From Ascaphus truei (taxonomy: Eukaryota > Chordata > Amphibia > Anura > Ascaphidae): a stretch of 64,000 bases of DNA. The position numbers were made by a program, and so were the translations under genes. Positions 45,422-56,519 of this stretch are shown piece after piece (the stretch's first letter is position 1; each line of letters begins with the position of its first letter). The notes beneath the pieces were generated by a model that was not told the origin of the DNA, ran no database searches, and saw nothing but the letters and a program-made list of their open reading frames with translations. The stretch is from assembly GCA_036426205.1 (NCBI GenBank), contig CM071579.1, positions 14,047,141 through 14,111,140 on the forward strand, in the 5' to 3' direction.

Positions 45422-45489
45422 TATATATATATATATAACGTACTTTACCACCAATGCAGATGGTAAAAGAGACAATATGTATATATATA

Positions 45490-46620
45490 TATGATGCAGT
45501 GGGTTTGCGCTTTGATCTTGCTAAGATTGTGTAAGTTTAGTCCTGAAATAGTCAGCAAAGTCTATAAGTGTAGTAAGGGGAGAAATGCAGCACCCAGATG
45601 GAGGGCTGAGGAGAGAGTCAAAGACAGTGAAGAATCAGCTCGGGTTAGATCTGGGGTGCTCAACGGCACTCCTAAGGCCCCCCAATAGGTCAGGTTTTCA
45701 GTATATCCCAGCTTCAGCACAGGTGGCTCAATCAGTCCCTGCTTCAGCACATCTGGCTCGATCAGAGGCTTGGTCTTTTACTGAGCCTCTAATTGAGCCA
45801 CCTATACAAAAGCTGGGATATCCTGAAAACCTGACCTGTTGGGGGAGGCGCGGGAGGGGTTGAGGACTGAATTTGAGCACCGCTAGGTTACAGTGGTGAG
45901 TATTGATTAGTGAGGAAAAGTAGCTTTGTTTAGCCTGATAGAAAGCAGAATTGAAACGGGATAAGAGAAATTTGAAAAGGAGAAAGTCAGCGAGAGTATG
46001 AGATTTCTTCCAGCGGTGTTTGGAGGAAAGAGTGCGGGAGAAGAGCCTGGGTGTATAATAGTTTATACATAAGAGGACCATGAAGAGGAGAAGATGGGCT
46101 AGAGTTGTAGTCATTGGCAAGGCCGTCTGGGCCAGTAGAGGAGTAGAGAGACAAAAGGGAGAAGCGTAAGGCGGAATCTAGAGCAGGTATGTTAATAGAA
46201 TGCAGGTCTCTGCAGAAATTAGGGATGGATGGAGGTGAGGAAGAGGAGGGTTGAGAGGAGACAAAATGTAATGAGATGACAGAGAGAGAGAAAAGGGGAA
46301 AAGGAAAAAAAGAGAGAACATTTTTAGTGACCATCCTTGTGGGTACTGGCTGCAGTCCACTGGTGACGGCCACAGGAAGAATTTAGGCAAACTCTAGGAG
46401 TATGGGAGAAATAAATGCCACCATAAGAGAGAGCAGCTACCGGGGCAGAATCAAACTGGGAGAGCCACGTTTCAGTGATAGCTAAAAGGTGCAGAGAAGA
46501 AAGGTCAGGCACAAAAAGGAACTTGTTTGGAAATGTACAGGTATTCCCAAGGATACAAGAAGAAATGGAGAGAGGGGGGAGAAAGGCGGGGGATTAGTAT
46601 GAGGTTAGGAGGGCTGTCAC
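45490..46620 (-). mobile_element. L2-type LINE, endonuclease to RT start
   Basis: On minus: end of the endonuclease (LLAITETWLSQFDSAPVAAL at 46490-46430), then a linker, RFNSAFYQAKQSYFSSLI at about 45960-45900, and RT-proximal codons PPSGCCISPLTTL at 45610-45570. It is interrupted by a family P MITE at 45651-45885. Several frames and stops; dead. The lower part coincides with the start of duplicated segment copy 2. Confidence 0.78.
45651..45885. repeat. Family P MITE inside L2
   Basis: Inverted halves with AGGTCAGGTTTTCAG / CTGAAAACCTGACCT and an internal duplication of the CTTCAGCACA block. L2 codons resume on each side. Confidence 0.8.
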
Positions 46621-47543
46621 CATGAGAAGAGGGAGTAGATAGGGGGGAGGCACATCCATTGGGACTCTTTTTCTTATTGTTTTATGTCTGAATGTGGCTT
46701 ATTCCCATTATGTTTTATAATATTATGTCCCGTGTATCACTGCTATAATGCGCTATGAGCTTTCGGACCTGTTGCTGCTGCAGTTTGTGGATGTTGGGAA
46801 ATATCTTTCGGAAAAGAGATAAAGTACATTCATCGTTATTTATTTGTATTTCTTCACTTAGTCACTTTATTTGTCCTATTTGGGGACTCTTTTATTCATC
46901 CATTTTTCTCGAAGTATCACCTATATATTATAAACACTTTATTAATTACTCAGTTTAAGGGATTTTATAAATACAGATATACACAGGTACTGGCCGAGAT
47001 AATGGTGATGCCACAGGTAGGGAATTTTGGGACAATAGACACGCGTTGGTTCCATTTGGCTCATTCTCCCGGCTTGCAGTGTCCAATTAAATGTAATTAG
47101 GTTAGGGTATGATTTTATGGGGCTCTTCATGTGGTGAGATTAGATATTTACGTCACATCATTACTATCTAAGAGAAAGTGTCCCTTCTTCTCCCCCACAG
47201 AGCCGGCCTTCTCATCTTTTGAGGACAAAGGAGACCTCTTTCACTGTTAATAGGTTGATGCCATATTCCTGCACGCCTCCGATTTGGGTAATTTCTGATG
47301 TTCTGTATATGGGGCGTGTTGCATGGGGCATGCAGCGAAAGGGTCAACTAAGCAAAACTTGACCCGTGTCAGTGCGGTCTGTGTATGGAGCAGGCAGCAT
47401 CAATAACACAAAGTTCTTCATTTAATTCGTATCCCGTTATTTGGTGTCTGGGTCAACTGTAACAATATTTCTTGCTGTTTTGAAACATCTGACAGAAGCT
47501 TGTCACTGTGACATAGAGCCAGACTGGGAGGGGCCGTTTTCCT

Positions 47544-47628
47544 GGGACATACTTGAAAACGAGAGGTAACTCTCAATGTATTACTTCCTGGTAAAATATT
47601 TTATAAATAAATAAAATAAATACTGTGT
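47544..47628 (+). repeat. Tail-B retroposon fragment
   Basis: ACGAGAGGTAACTCTCAATG then TTTATAAATAAATAAAATAA, placed where copy 1 reads straight from the GGGGCC block into CTCTAATCTG. Confidence 0.7.
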
Positions 47629-47780
47629 TTGCCACCTAAACTCTAATCTGTACAGGTTCATCCTGTTTATTTTTTGTGATCTTCCTTCCTTAGTAGAATG
47701 AAAGGACTTTAATTCCCAGGATACTCTGAGACACGTGTAACCAGCACAAAATCAGAATGTTAGAGCTGAAGCTTTGCTTT

Positions 47781-47818
47781 CACCTTGATACAGTCCTCTT
47801 GGATGAAACGCGTTGGTG
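47781..47818 (+). ncRNA. Hammerhead-like motif 3 (decayed core)
   Basis: Stem I CACC/GGTG is perfect. The core TTGATAC differs from CUGANGA at three positions. An extra A is followed by stem II GTCC/GGAT (one G-U) with a TCTT loop. GAAA then CGCGTT gives NUH = GUU. Probably inactive. Confidence 0.45.
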
Positions 47819-48236
47819 CGTTTCCTACACCTTCATTGCTAAGCTGATTGTGCAATAAAACACAATGTTACTACATCTGGAGTTGCCCTATCTATTTTTG
47901 ATCCACTGATGCGGATGCTCCTTTCCTTCTACATATCCCGATCTCTACCATTGAGGATTGCACGCTGCAGATTTTTCCCTGTCTGGATTTCACCGGCAGG
48001 TAAAGGGCTACAGCCCCTCTGTATTGACCTTCTCAGTGCCTGCTGTTTTATTGATCTAAACCCTGTGGGTAGGTAATCACTTACCAGGTGACCAATATCT
48101 GTGGTAGGCACCACTAGGTCCCTTAATCTCCCTTGGGTGATCTCTGTTATTATACAGTTATTATGGACATTGGGACTATACTCTGAATATATTGTTCTTA
48201 TACAATAGAACACTTACTGGTGAAGCACCATCTACC
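47781..48236 (+). mobile_element. About 456-bp insertion beginning with a hammerhead-like motif
   Basis: Copy 1 of the duplicated segment shows the alternative allele: after GAAGCTTTGCTT it has about 105 bp of other sequence and then rejoins at AC(A)AC before the AAGTTGGACTT-like block. Copy 2 has this insertion in its place. The left border coincides with stem I of the motif, and AATAAA follows 40 nt after the motif (47854-47859). No ORF. No direct duplication is seen, so insertion with target deletion, or a later deletion, is likely. Confidence 0.6.
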
Positions 48237-48387
48237 AAATCAACAACAGGAAGTTGGACTTCTCTTTCCCTAGAACATGGCACTGCCAGCCTGAAAAAAT
48301 GTTAACGGCAATGCCTTTATTGATACATTGAGCATAAAACACTTGGTGGCACTTGGGTCACCTTCTGCTTCTAAAGGATACTTTGGC

Positions 48388-49403
48388 AACTTGTGTTGCT
48401 GGCACCTCTCTCAGCACAAGGGGTTAAACACGAAAAGGGGATTTTACAAGAAGCCCAATAGGAAAACATCAACCCCCCTCATCCTGCGTTCTGTCATTTC
48501 TGCGGCCTGACCAAAGCCTCAGATTTGGGGGGGTTGTCAAACTAAAATCCCCACGGATCAGATGTCAGTTTGTGTAATGTATCCATAGCACAGTGTAGAA
48601 GCCGTGGAATGGAAAGGTTCTGCTTCTTTTTACTGGGACAAACACCAGGCCCACACATCCGCTAACTGCATCGTTTTTAATTACTGTGCATGTTCCTGCC
48701 AGAAAACTGTTCAAACGAGAGCGCTGGATTTTCCAGCCCTGGTTTTTGCTGTGGACGGTCCATCTGCTATAAGAGGCTCAGCAGATGAAGGCATGTCCAG
48801 GATTTGCCTAGCTCTCCTTTGATTGGCTGTGACAGAAGGCTTTTTCCTTCTAAACTGACCTGATTGGCAATGGTTTCCCACAGTCCTTTGCTGCTCAGCC
48901 CCAGTCACCCAAAGTGTCAGATTCTATCCCTTGTTTACAGTGCAGTTGAGGGACATAACACAACACATCTGTTGTGCCCTTGGTGAATATAAATCCAGGG
49001 GTTATTTACAAGCAGATCACTGGTTTGAGTTCAATGCAGTGACATTTCACAGTACCCCAAATATCACTGACCTCACATAATGCAATTGTTTTCACTTAGT
49101 GCAATGCTTATCGTCTCTCCAAGAGTGACGGAGAAACGCATGGTGAGGTTGAGTGAGGTTGATGTGAAGAAAGAGCAAAGAGAAGATTGTTTTGATGTGT
49201 CGCTCCATTTTTTCCCTCTTGTATTTGCATCAATGGTAAGAAAGCGTTTCCTCCATGCAACGCAAACTGGTATCCAGAGAAGTTTACGCCACTTAAAGCG
49301 GCAAAACATGTGAAATCCTATATGGGGTTTTTCTTAATAAATCAGTTCTGTGTTATTAGATAATTGTTATTTTTATTTATTCAACTATAAAGGATATTTT
49401 TTA
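48388..49403. other. No gene; one very decayed hammerhead-like relic
   Basis: 49282-49345 reads AGAGAAGTTTACGCCAC, then GCAAAACATGTG, then CTTAATAAATC. This is the same order as the hammerhead-bearing ends (core, GAAACGTGT, AATAAA) but with core mismatches. The rest shows no feature. Confidence 0.4.
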
Positions 49404-49720
49404 ATGAGTTTTAATATACTGAGCATCCTTTGATTTCTATAGCAGGTTTAAGCCCACCTCCCAAGCAGTGCAAGATCTTTGTAACACTTTCTGGTTTGTG
49501 ATACTTTGTTGCCAATGTTCCCACCAGTTTGAGCTGTAAACTGTAACAATGTTACCTTAGTAATATAAGGATTTATTGTAGCTGCTGAGTTACACTGATG
49601 AAAGGATTGATTGATTGAAACTGAAAGGCGACCATTTCATTAGGCACACAATCAGGATTTTTACAGATTTATAACAGGCGCACCAAACGATTGCCAGCTT
49701 AGGTAAGCATGTACATTGTC
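49404..49720. repeat. Dispersed repeat C, uninterrupted copy
   Basis: Matches 7696-7870 and 8114-8200. It shows the empty site for the GC-rich MITE at 7871-8113. Confidence 0.7.
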
Positions 49721-51334
49721 ACATGCTCTACATATAAAAATAAGAAAAAAGCGGGAATTATTTTTTCTTTCAGCTTTGGCAGATTTTTTAAGCACAAATC
49801 CAATATAAAAAGGTGACACAGATGCAGAGTTCGTTGCAGGTCATTATAATCTATGTGCCATATAACTCCTCCCTAACGCCGCCTATTGACTCTGCTCAAA
49901 TCTGACGCACCCAGCACAACATTTGGAGCAAAGACCTTAACACGTTGACACAAAAAGACGCTATATGAACATGACACCATTTGAGTACATTTTGCTCCAG
50001 ATTTGCCTTGATACATCACTGCTTATTGAGTTGAGTTAAGAGGTGCAATCATGGCATGGCATTTTTGGAGAGTGGGGGTTCTAAGCTTTTTGGTGCCCAT
50101 TCTTCAATTATTGGGGAAACTCTGAATAAAGAAAGCTAGAGGTCAAACAAGATCCCCAAATCTTACACCAGCGAAGGACATGGGCAGATCAGATGGGCAA
50201 AGACCTCTTATCTTCCATTCTGTTTTTGTGTGTGATTAAACAGAGCTGAAACTGATGTTTTCATGTTTCTAAACAAAGGCTGAGCAATTTGGGCTAATTT
50301 TACAGTTGAAATGTGTTTAGCGCCGTGACTGTGCAGCATTTTTGAAACTACCCCTTCAAATCAGCCATAGATATTTATTACAACAGTTGTACTGTGTGTC
50401 TCTGGGCCAGGATGCCTGGGAGGCAGAGGATGGACAAGCTTATCGATTTGCACTGCCAGTGTTCTTCGCTCCGCTGATGAATGGGGCAGAACGCCGTTTG
50501 CTGGGGGGCATCATTTAGGTTCTGTGCACGCGGAGCAGAGAAAGGATCCTTGTGTCGTTTCCAAATCCCTCTGTGGCACGTTTTATAAGCTGTGTCGAAA
50601 TAATGCCCCAGACTTCGTCTGCAGGACTCGTGTGCAAAGTCTCCGCTGACAGTATACAGTAACATTCCAGGGGCTGAGCGGCTGTCCTGTGCCCAGTTAG
50701 CTGAGCATGGACGGTGCCAGTCAGGTATGGGTCTTAGGAATATCTCACTGCTCATCCCACTCCTGTGTACGGATTTGGAACATGACCTGCTTTACAGTGG
50801 TGATGGTATTTCTGACAGTAGAGGTATCCTAAAGGGTGTGGCTGTTACTGATTACATACTGGTTTCAGCTTCTCTTTAATGAAGCAGTTCCCCCCAAGAA
50901 TGACATGTGAAAGTGAGCTCAATACAATGCCCTTCAGCAGAATATTAGCTTAAGTTCCCTAACTGTTCCTTGTTAATTGTATTGTCATTTGTAACTAATA
51001 AGCAACCTGTTCAGACAGCCATCTCTGCTGTTGATTCTCCTTTGCTCCAGCCCAGCAGGCAGCACAGAGCAGTTTTGCATCAGACTTCAAAGGGCCTTAC
51101 CTGTGTCTTATCCTGAGCTTCTATGATAAAGTGCTAATCATGTCACAAACTAGGAAAGCAATAGCAGTAATTTTAATTTATGAATAAAACCCATAGGACG
51201 GGACTCGTGAAGGAGCGATGTGCGACATTTCACCTCATCTCGCAGTAACTGCCATTCAAGTCAATGTCCCACATCGCGACCTCATTACTCCTGGCCACAG
51301 TGTAAAAATCAGTGAGTAGGGAGACGTCCTATAA
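49721..51334. other. No recognisable feature
   Basis: Includes a 125-codon open frame on minus (50755-50378) with several cysteines and no recognised domain. No splice-site or family evidence supports it. Nothing else stands out. Confidence 0.4.
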
Positions 51335-51682
51335 CAGCGGTGGCGGCCAAATCCAGTCTTCAAGGGCCACCAACAGGGCAGGTTTTCAGGATATCCCTGC
51401 TTCAGCACAGATAGTGCAGTCATAATTGGGGCAAGGAGCGGCTCAGTGAGTAACAACACTGGCACTGAGTTTGACGCAGGGGAACCTGGTTCTATCCCCA
51501 GTGTCACCCCCTTGTGACCTTGGGCAAGTCACCTTATCTCCCTGTACCTTCAGCACCCTGGCAAAGGGTGCTATAATAAATAAATAAATAATGACTGAGC
51601 CACTGATTGGATTGCTGAAGCTGGGATATCCTGAAAACCTGACCTGTTGATGGCCCTTGAAGACTGGAGTTGGCCATCCCTG
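51335..51682. repeat. Family P MITE, host of a SINE
   Basis: Left arm 51335-51421 and right arm 51593-51682 are inverted complements (CAGGATATCCCTGCTTCAGC / GCTGAAGCTGGGATATCCTG). Confidence 0.85.
51427..51587 (+). mobile_element. tRNA-derived SINE
   Basis: Bounded by ATAAT at 51422-51426 and 51588-51592. AGCGGCTCAGTGAG near 51436 resembles an RNA polymerase III A box and GGTTCTATCCCC at 51488 a B box, at tRNA-like spacing. The body follows with CCTTGGGCAAGTCACCTTAT, a motif shared by many vertebrate tRNA-SINEs, and the end is (AAAT)n. About 160 bp. Confidence 0.85.
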
Positions 51683-51687
51683 ACCTA

Positions 51688-52980
51688 CCTGTATAACATA
51701 CTATAGTGAAAACATGTTAACAAAAATGAGAATCATGTAGAGAACTTTTTTTATTCAGCACAAACCTGAAATATTTCCTTAATACTGGGTGAAGGAGATG
51801 GTGGGAAGATGACAGGCTTATTTTGTTTCAGAAGAAGCAGAAGCAATAAAGAGTAGCAGTGGCACTGACAGACTGGGTAGGCAGCCAGGTGAGGTGAGCC
51901 TCTCTCCCCCCTACTCCACGACTCTACCAGGGCCCAGATAAAGGCTTGATTCCAGGGCAACCTGTCGGCGGGTCAAAGAATTAGTAAGGAATCATTACAC
52001 CTAAAGATGTTAAATCCTCTTCACCCTCTTTGGTACTTAAATAAACATCGTCATCAAGTAAAGAAGACTACCTCCTGCCTGCAGGGCATAGTCTGCTTCA
52101 CATATCTACTATATATTGTGGAAAGTGGTCTGTCTGTACGCTAGGCATTTGGACGCCTCCTAAGATACAGTAACCACATTTTGCACGATGGTTCCTGAGA
52201 TCGAAGAGCTGGTTTGTGTCTGTGTTTGGAAATTGGATACATTCTATTTTTAATTCTATGTTATTACAATTTCTCTAAGCAAGTCACGCACTGGGTGTTG
52301 TACCTGGTAGGCTATGTATCTGGCACGTGACATCATACTGCTGACATCATACAGTAATGCACATAGCCTGGTGGCAGATAAGAAGACTCAGATAGCTATA
52401 AAGTTTACATAGAAAGCAGACCAAGGAAGAAAGTGAGGAAGTGAGTTGACACATGAGAAGAAAGCAAGAAAGTTGGAGGAGGAGAGAGAGGTGGAACGAA
52501 TTGGGGACATAATAAAGGTATTAAAGGAAAGTGATGAGAGGGAGAAAGAAGAGGGGGAGAGAGACGGTGGTAGGGGGAAGAGAGGAATAGGATGGGGGAA
52601 TGAGGTTGGTGCCTTAGAATTCCCGAGCAATGCTGAGTATTTTCAGCTACAGTAGTAACATATAACTCCACTGCTTAATCCATATTAGGATTGCAAAAAA
52701 AATTCACCTTTCCCTCCTATGGACGGAAATAGTGGTATTTATCTGCTTTACTGGTGCATTGTGGGAATAAGTGAGTGAGCTCCGAGCTGGGCAACACACA
52801 TTTGCATAACAAGCTGCGATTGGTGGACATGCGCCCGCACTTTACCAGGTTAGGAAGACTCTTTCTCCGCCTAATAAGAATGAGCGCTGAGAAAGAGACG
52901 TGTGGGCCTGCCTGTGAGGGAGAGGTGCTGATGAGAGATTCAATAACTTCCTTTAGTAACAAACATGTCAAAAGTTATGG
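51688..52980. other. No gene; purine-rich stretch
   Basis: 52425-52600 is A/G-rich on plus (GAGGAGAGAGAGG and similar) and opens frames on both strands by composition. The remainder is unremarkable. Confidence 0.45.
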
Positions 52981-53275
52981 TGGGTAAACAATAAAAAAAG
53001 TGACAAAAACCCTGTATTGTGCAGTGTACATCAAATAAAAATGCCACTTCTGGTACATAACCCTGGTGGTGCTGAAAAGCTGTGTAATACGGCAGGTAAC
53101 GTTTATAGGGGTCCATGATCAAATGGATAAGTAAAGAGTGACTCATTTGCATGTCATTACCCAGAATCCCTGGCTGCAGTGGGAGCACTGTATGCTAAGA
53201 GATAATGGTGAAAGGCGGGGTAGCAGACCTGTCTGAGACATGTGAATGTGCGAACAAGTGTTTTTTTATTTTATT
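52981..53275. repeat. Repeat family E, copy
   Basis: GTGGGTAAACAATAAAAAAAG through CAGACCTGTCTGAGACATG. Matches 60140-60240 and 60395-60520 in parts. Confidence 0.7.
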
Positions 53276-53288
53276 TGCTTTAGTTATT

Positions 53289-53570
53289 TGTCACGTACGC
53301 CCCACCTGTGAGCTCGTGACCTGCATACAGAACAAGGGTTAATACAAAGCCCACAAGCTGGCCCACTTTTCACCTTTGCAAAGGTCCCTCAAAAGGAACA
53401 ATATCTCCCCACAATCCATTCCCATATACTATCTGTCACGGACAGCACACAAGTGAGCACGGGACTTCGATATTCAACCAGGGTTAATACACACGGCTAC
53501 TCTAGCCAACTCCCCCTTCTCCTGCGCAAGGTACTTCCAATTAGTTAATATTAACCCCTTACTCAATTGC
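53289..53570. repeat. Two tandem LTR-start-like units
   Basis: TGTCACGTACGCCCCACCTG ... AGGGTTAATACA (53289) and TGTCACGGACAGCACACAAG ... AGGGTTAATACA (53433) are diverged copies in direct order about 144 bp apart. They could be LTR starts or a tandem repeat. Confidence 0.45.
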
Positions 53571-53798
53571 AATCAGATCTATCCACCTCCGCCACGTAAA
53601 ATATATGCAAAATATGTCATTAATACTGTATATATCTGTCAGAGTCTCTGGTCCCTGTTTATTATAGAAAAAACTATGCACTTAACACACAGAAATCTGT
53701 TGCAGCAAAATGTGTCCGAAAATGTAAATGCTCTGTACAAAGTGTGAAACCGTTTATTCAGAGCCCCAAAGCATCACTTATTAAAGAATGTGTGTGTG

Positions 53799-53799
<1 letters not shown>

Positions 53800-53849
<50 letters not shown>

Positions 53850-53872
53850 ATATATATATATAATAATATATA
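53800..53872. repeat. (TA)n microsatellite
   Basis: Long alternating TA run with few interruptions. Confidence 0.95.
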
Positions 53873-54523
53873 TATATGGGCTTAGCTTACAGTAAAGGGA
53901 TTACAAGAACATGCAGTTACTAGTTACTAGTGGAAACAAACACAGTTCACCAGACAGACAGGAACTCAGGGGGGTGGATACCCTCTGTTACCTGTGCACA
54001 GTGCACTCTCTTTGTAGTGATGCAATGAGACCAGTTACTAATTGCTAATACATTTCTGGTTGTTAACACAGTGCTGGGCATTGTACTATAACATCACAAT
54101 CAAATCAGAGATCACAGTTTTAATAACATATACTGTACATAAAGTGTTAAACCAAGATCTGCACATTGGGAATCAGCCCCCGGACACCCATATCTCCATA
54201 TCTCAGGGGTAGACCTTGTATGTTCCATTTTTTATACATTTTTTTATGTTTTGAATTTATAAAAAAAAAAATTCAAACTCAAAGTAAGACGATAAAAAAA
54301 TAAATGCGTTTCAAATTATGTGCATAAATTTGTGAGTTTTCCCCCCAAAATTTGCCCACAAAACAAGGATGAGCGTTTATAATGTTTTTGTCGTGTATTT
54401 AAAAAAAATGTGTTCCACATTCTGACGGGGATGTCCCAACGTCCTTCAGGGATTGCATTTCGAACCCATCTAACCTGGCCTTCCTTATGCTATATTCCCT
54501 TATATGGATCTTACATGCAGTAG
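53873..54523. other. Unassigned
   Basis: AT-rich sequence with an A run at 54259. No feature supported. Confidence 0.4.
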
Positions 54524-55417
54524 TTAGTTACATAGTTACATAGTAGATGAGGTTGAAAAAAGACATGCGTCCATCAAGTAAAACCTATGCTAAATTTAGA
54601 CAACACTTTATCCTATATACGTACTTACTTATTGATCCAGAGGATGGCAAACAAAAAACCCCAGTGTCATATCATTCAATTATATCTTATAAGGGCAAAA
54701 ATAAATTCCTTCCTGACTCCAAGAATTGGCAATCAGATTACTCCCTGGATCAACATCCTTCCCGTGTTTACCTATTTGGTATATCCCTGTAAGAGATGTG
54801 TGCAGAGGTATTCAATGGAGACTGTTTAAAAGATGACATTAATATAAGGCTTTATTACCTGTTCCTTTAAATAATACAGCAAACAAAATTATACATTAAA
54901 CAACAAACACCTATCCCTGTGTAAGGGCTAACTGACTTCCCCAGTCCCTCTCTGCAAGGCTGGGGGGCGGGGGGGAGGAAAGGGGGGGGAAAGCCCCTTA
55001 CCCACTTATCGCCCCAAAGTCTCAGCGGTACCTTGACGCAGGTGGCCCTTCAGGTCAGTGGTGTCAGGTAGGTGTCTGCTTGAGGGTCCAGGCATAGAGG
55101 TCTGGTCCCCTTGTGTCTTGCTCTCAGAACACAGCCCTCCTCTTCCTTATGGCAGCTCCATTGTGAGCTAAGGAATCTCTCTCCTGTTTCTCACATCAGG
55201 CTTTTTTCTAAGTGTCCTAATCAGCCAGGTGGTCTGGTTAATTGCCTGTGTGCAATTAACCAGCACACTGCTGGATTTAGAGGCAGTTTCTGTCAAACAG
55301 TGATAAGTCCCTGTTACAATCCCTGTATACCTTTCTTTTCTAAAAAGATGTCCAACCTTTTTTATTTAAACAAATCTACTGTATCTGCCATCACAGTCAT
55401 CATGGGTAATGAATCTT
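54524..55417 (-). mobile_element. CR1 3' UTR copy, split by a solo LTR
   Basis: 54524-54787 and 55319-55417 together match 718-1080 of the first CR1 (TGAAAAAAGAC, TTCCTTCCTGACTCCAAGAA, AAAAGATGTCCAACCTTTTT). The tail 8-mers are at 54524-54541. Confidence 0.85.
54788..55318 (-). mobile_element. Solo LTR, 531 bp, nested in CR1
   Basis: Plus-strand ends TGTAAGAG and CTGTTACA (inverted ends with one mismatch), with a perfect 5-bp target duplication ATCCC at 54783-54787 and 55319-55323. The other CR1 copy gives the empty site. On minus AATAAAGCC precedes the 3' end. Same family as 10733-11515. Confidence 0.9.
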
Positions 55418-55424
55418 GATGTGG

Positions 55425-55610
55425 TTTGCAGGCTTGATACAGTATGTTTTGGCCAAAAATTTGAACTAAATGACCCATACTTATGTGAAGAAACACCACA
55501 TAGAAACGAATTAAATGAGTGAAATAATTTGTCAAATTGGATGTGCATTGGGGCTTCTTTGTTTATCGCTGTATATTTGGGGTAGCTCTCCAATTGCCCC
55601 CAATTAAATA
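55425..55610. repeat. Arm related to the 3.6-4.6-kb element
   Basis: TGTTTTGGCCAAAAATTTG, ATACTTATGTGAAGAAA and AAATTGGATGTGCATTGGGG parallel 4518-4620. Confidence 0.6.
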
Positions 55611-55611
55611 T

Positions 55612-55773
55612 AGGACACATCCTCCACAAACAAGAAGGACCTGGCACTCCAGAGGTCTTCATACAAGAAAGAGTTTAATCCACATAGATCTACAGGATGG
55701 GGATTAAACTCTTTTATTTTGTATGAAGACCTCGGGAGTGGCGGTTCCTTCTTGTGTGTGGAGGATGTGTCCT
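55612..55773. repeat. Hairpin: 70-bp inverted repeat with 19-bp spacer
   Basis: Left arm 55612-55681, right arm 55701-55773: AGGACACATCCTCC against GGAGGATGTGTCCT, AGGTCTTCATACAA against TTGTATGAAGACCT, and GAGTTTAATCC against GGATTAAACTC, with a few mismatches. Confidence 0.85.
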
Positions 55774-56519
55774 GCGTTACAGGTCTCCCATGTGTGGGAC
55801 CATCTCTGCGCACCTGAGGCATTTATATAGATCCAGTGAGTGCACCTAACCTCTTTTTTCTAACTCCCTCCCCAAATTAAATATATACATATATAATACT
55901 GTGGCTGTGGGTTTTGAGCCTGCTAAGATTGTGCACGCCTAATGGTACAGGACTGATATCCTAATATGTCTGGATATACAGATGTAAGTGAGTGTGAAAC
56001 ACATGGGTGAGGGTAAGGGTATGAGGTGTTAGGGCAGGTGGTTACTGTATCACAGCCATGCAAAAAAGCAAATGTAGATGGGTTAGGAATTAGAGTGAAG
56101 GTGTGAGGTGTGGAGAGCAGGATGTCTGTATATTGGGAAGGATATCTAATTACAAAGGTATTCTGTATTTAGATTTCAGAATGAGACATGAATCGTGTTC
56201 CCAAATTGAGTCCTATATTCAATGTATCACATGTTTGCACGAGTTTACAGGATATTCCCTGTTTTCTTTCTCTCCGAGTTCTGAAATTCCCTGTTGTTTA
56301 TTGTAACCCTCGTGCCATTGATATTATGATTTGGTTTACGCCGTTTTTTCTGGGCTCTCATGATTATTGGTGTGGCCCAGTATGTTTATTCTCTTTCTTA
56401 TTGTTTGTCCTGTTTCACCTATATGAAATCCCCTATTAATACATTGTGTGCATGTTATCAGGTGTACTGTGTTGGATGAGGCACAGTAAATTATTCCAGA
56501 ATGTTATACACCTGATGTG
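55774..56519. other. No recognisable feature
   Basis: AT-rich spacer. Short frames only, without similarity. Confidence 0.4.

Larger units (their letters stand above)
45934..48387. repeat. Duplicated segment, copy 2
   Basis: Partner of 34841-37497. Private features: an L2 tail remnant at about 46670-46752, a tail-B insertion at 47544-47628 and the hammerhead-bearing insertion at 47781-48236. A block near 35705-35765 of copy 1 is missing. Aligned parts differ by scattered substitutions and short indels, a few per hundred bases by eye. Confidence 0.85.

Noticed and set aside
49282..49345. Hammerhead-end-like block with AATAAA
   Set aside because: Too many core mismatches to call; only noted as a relic.
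50378..50755. 125-codon minus frame with several cysteines
   Set aside because: No recognised family, no splice or promoter context; kept only as a note in the unassigned region.
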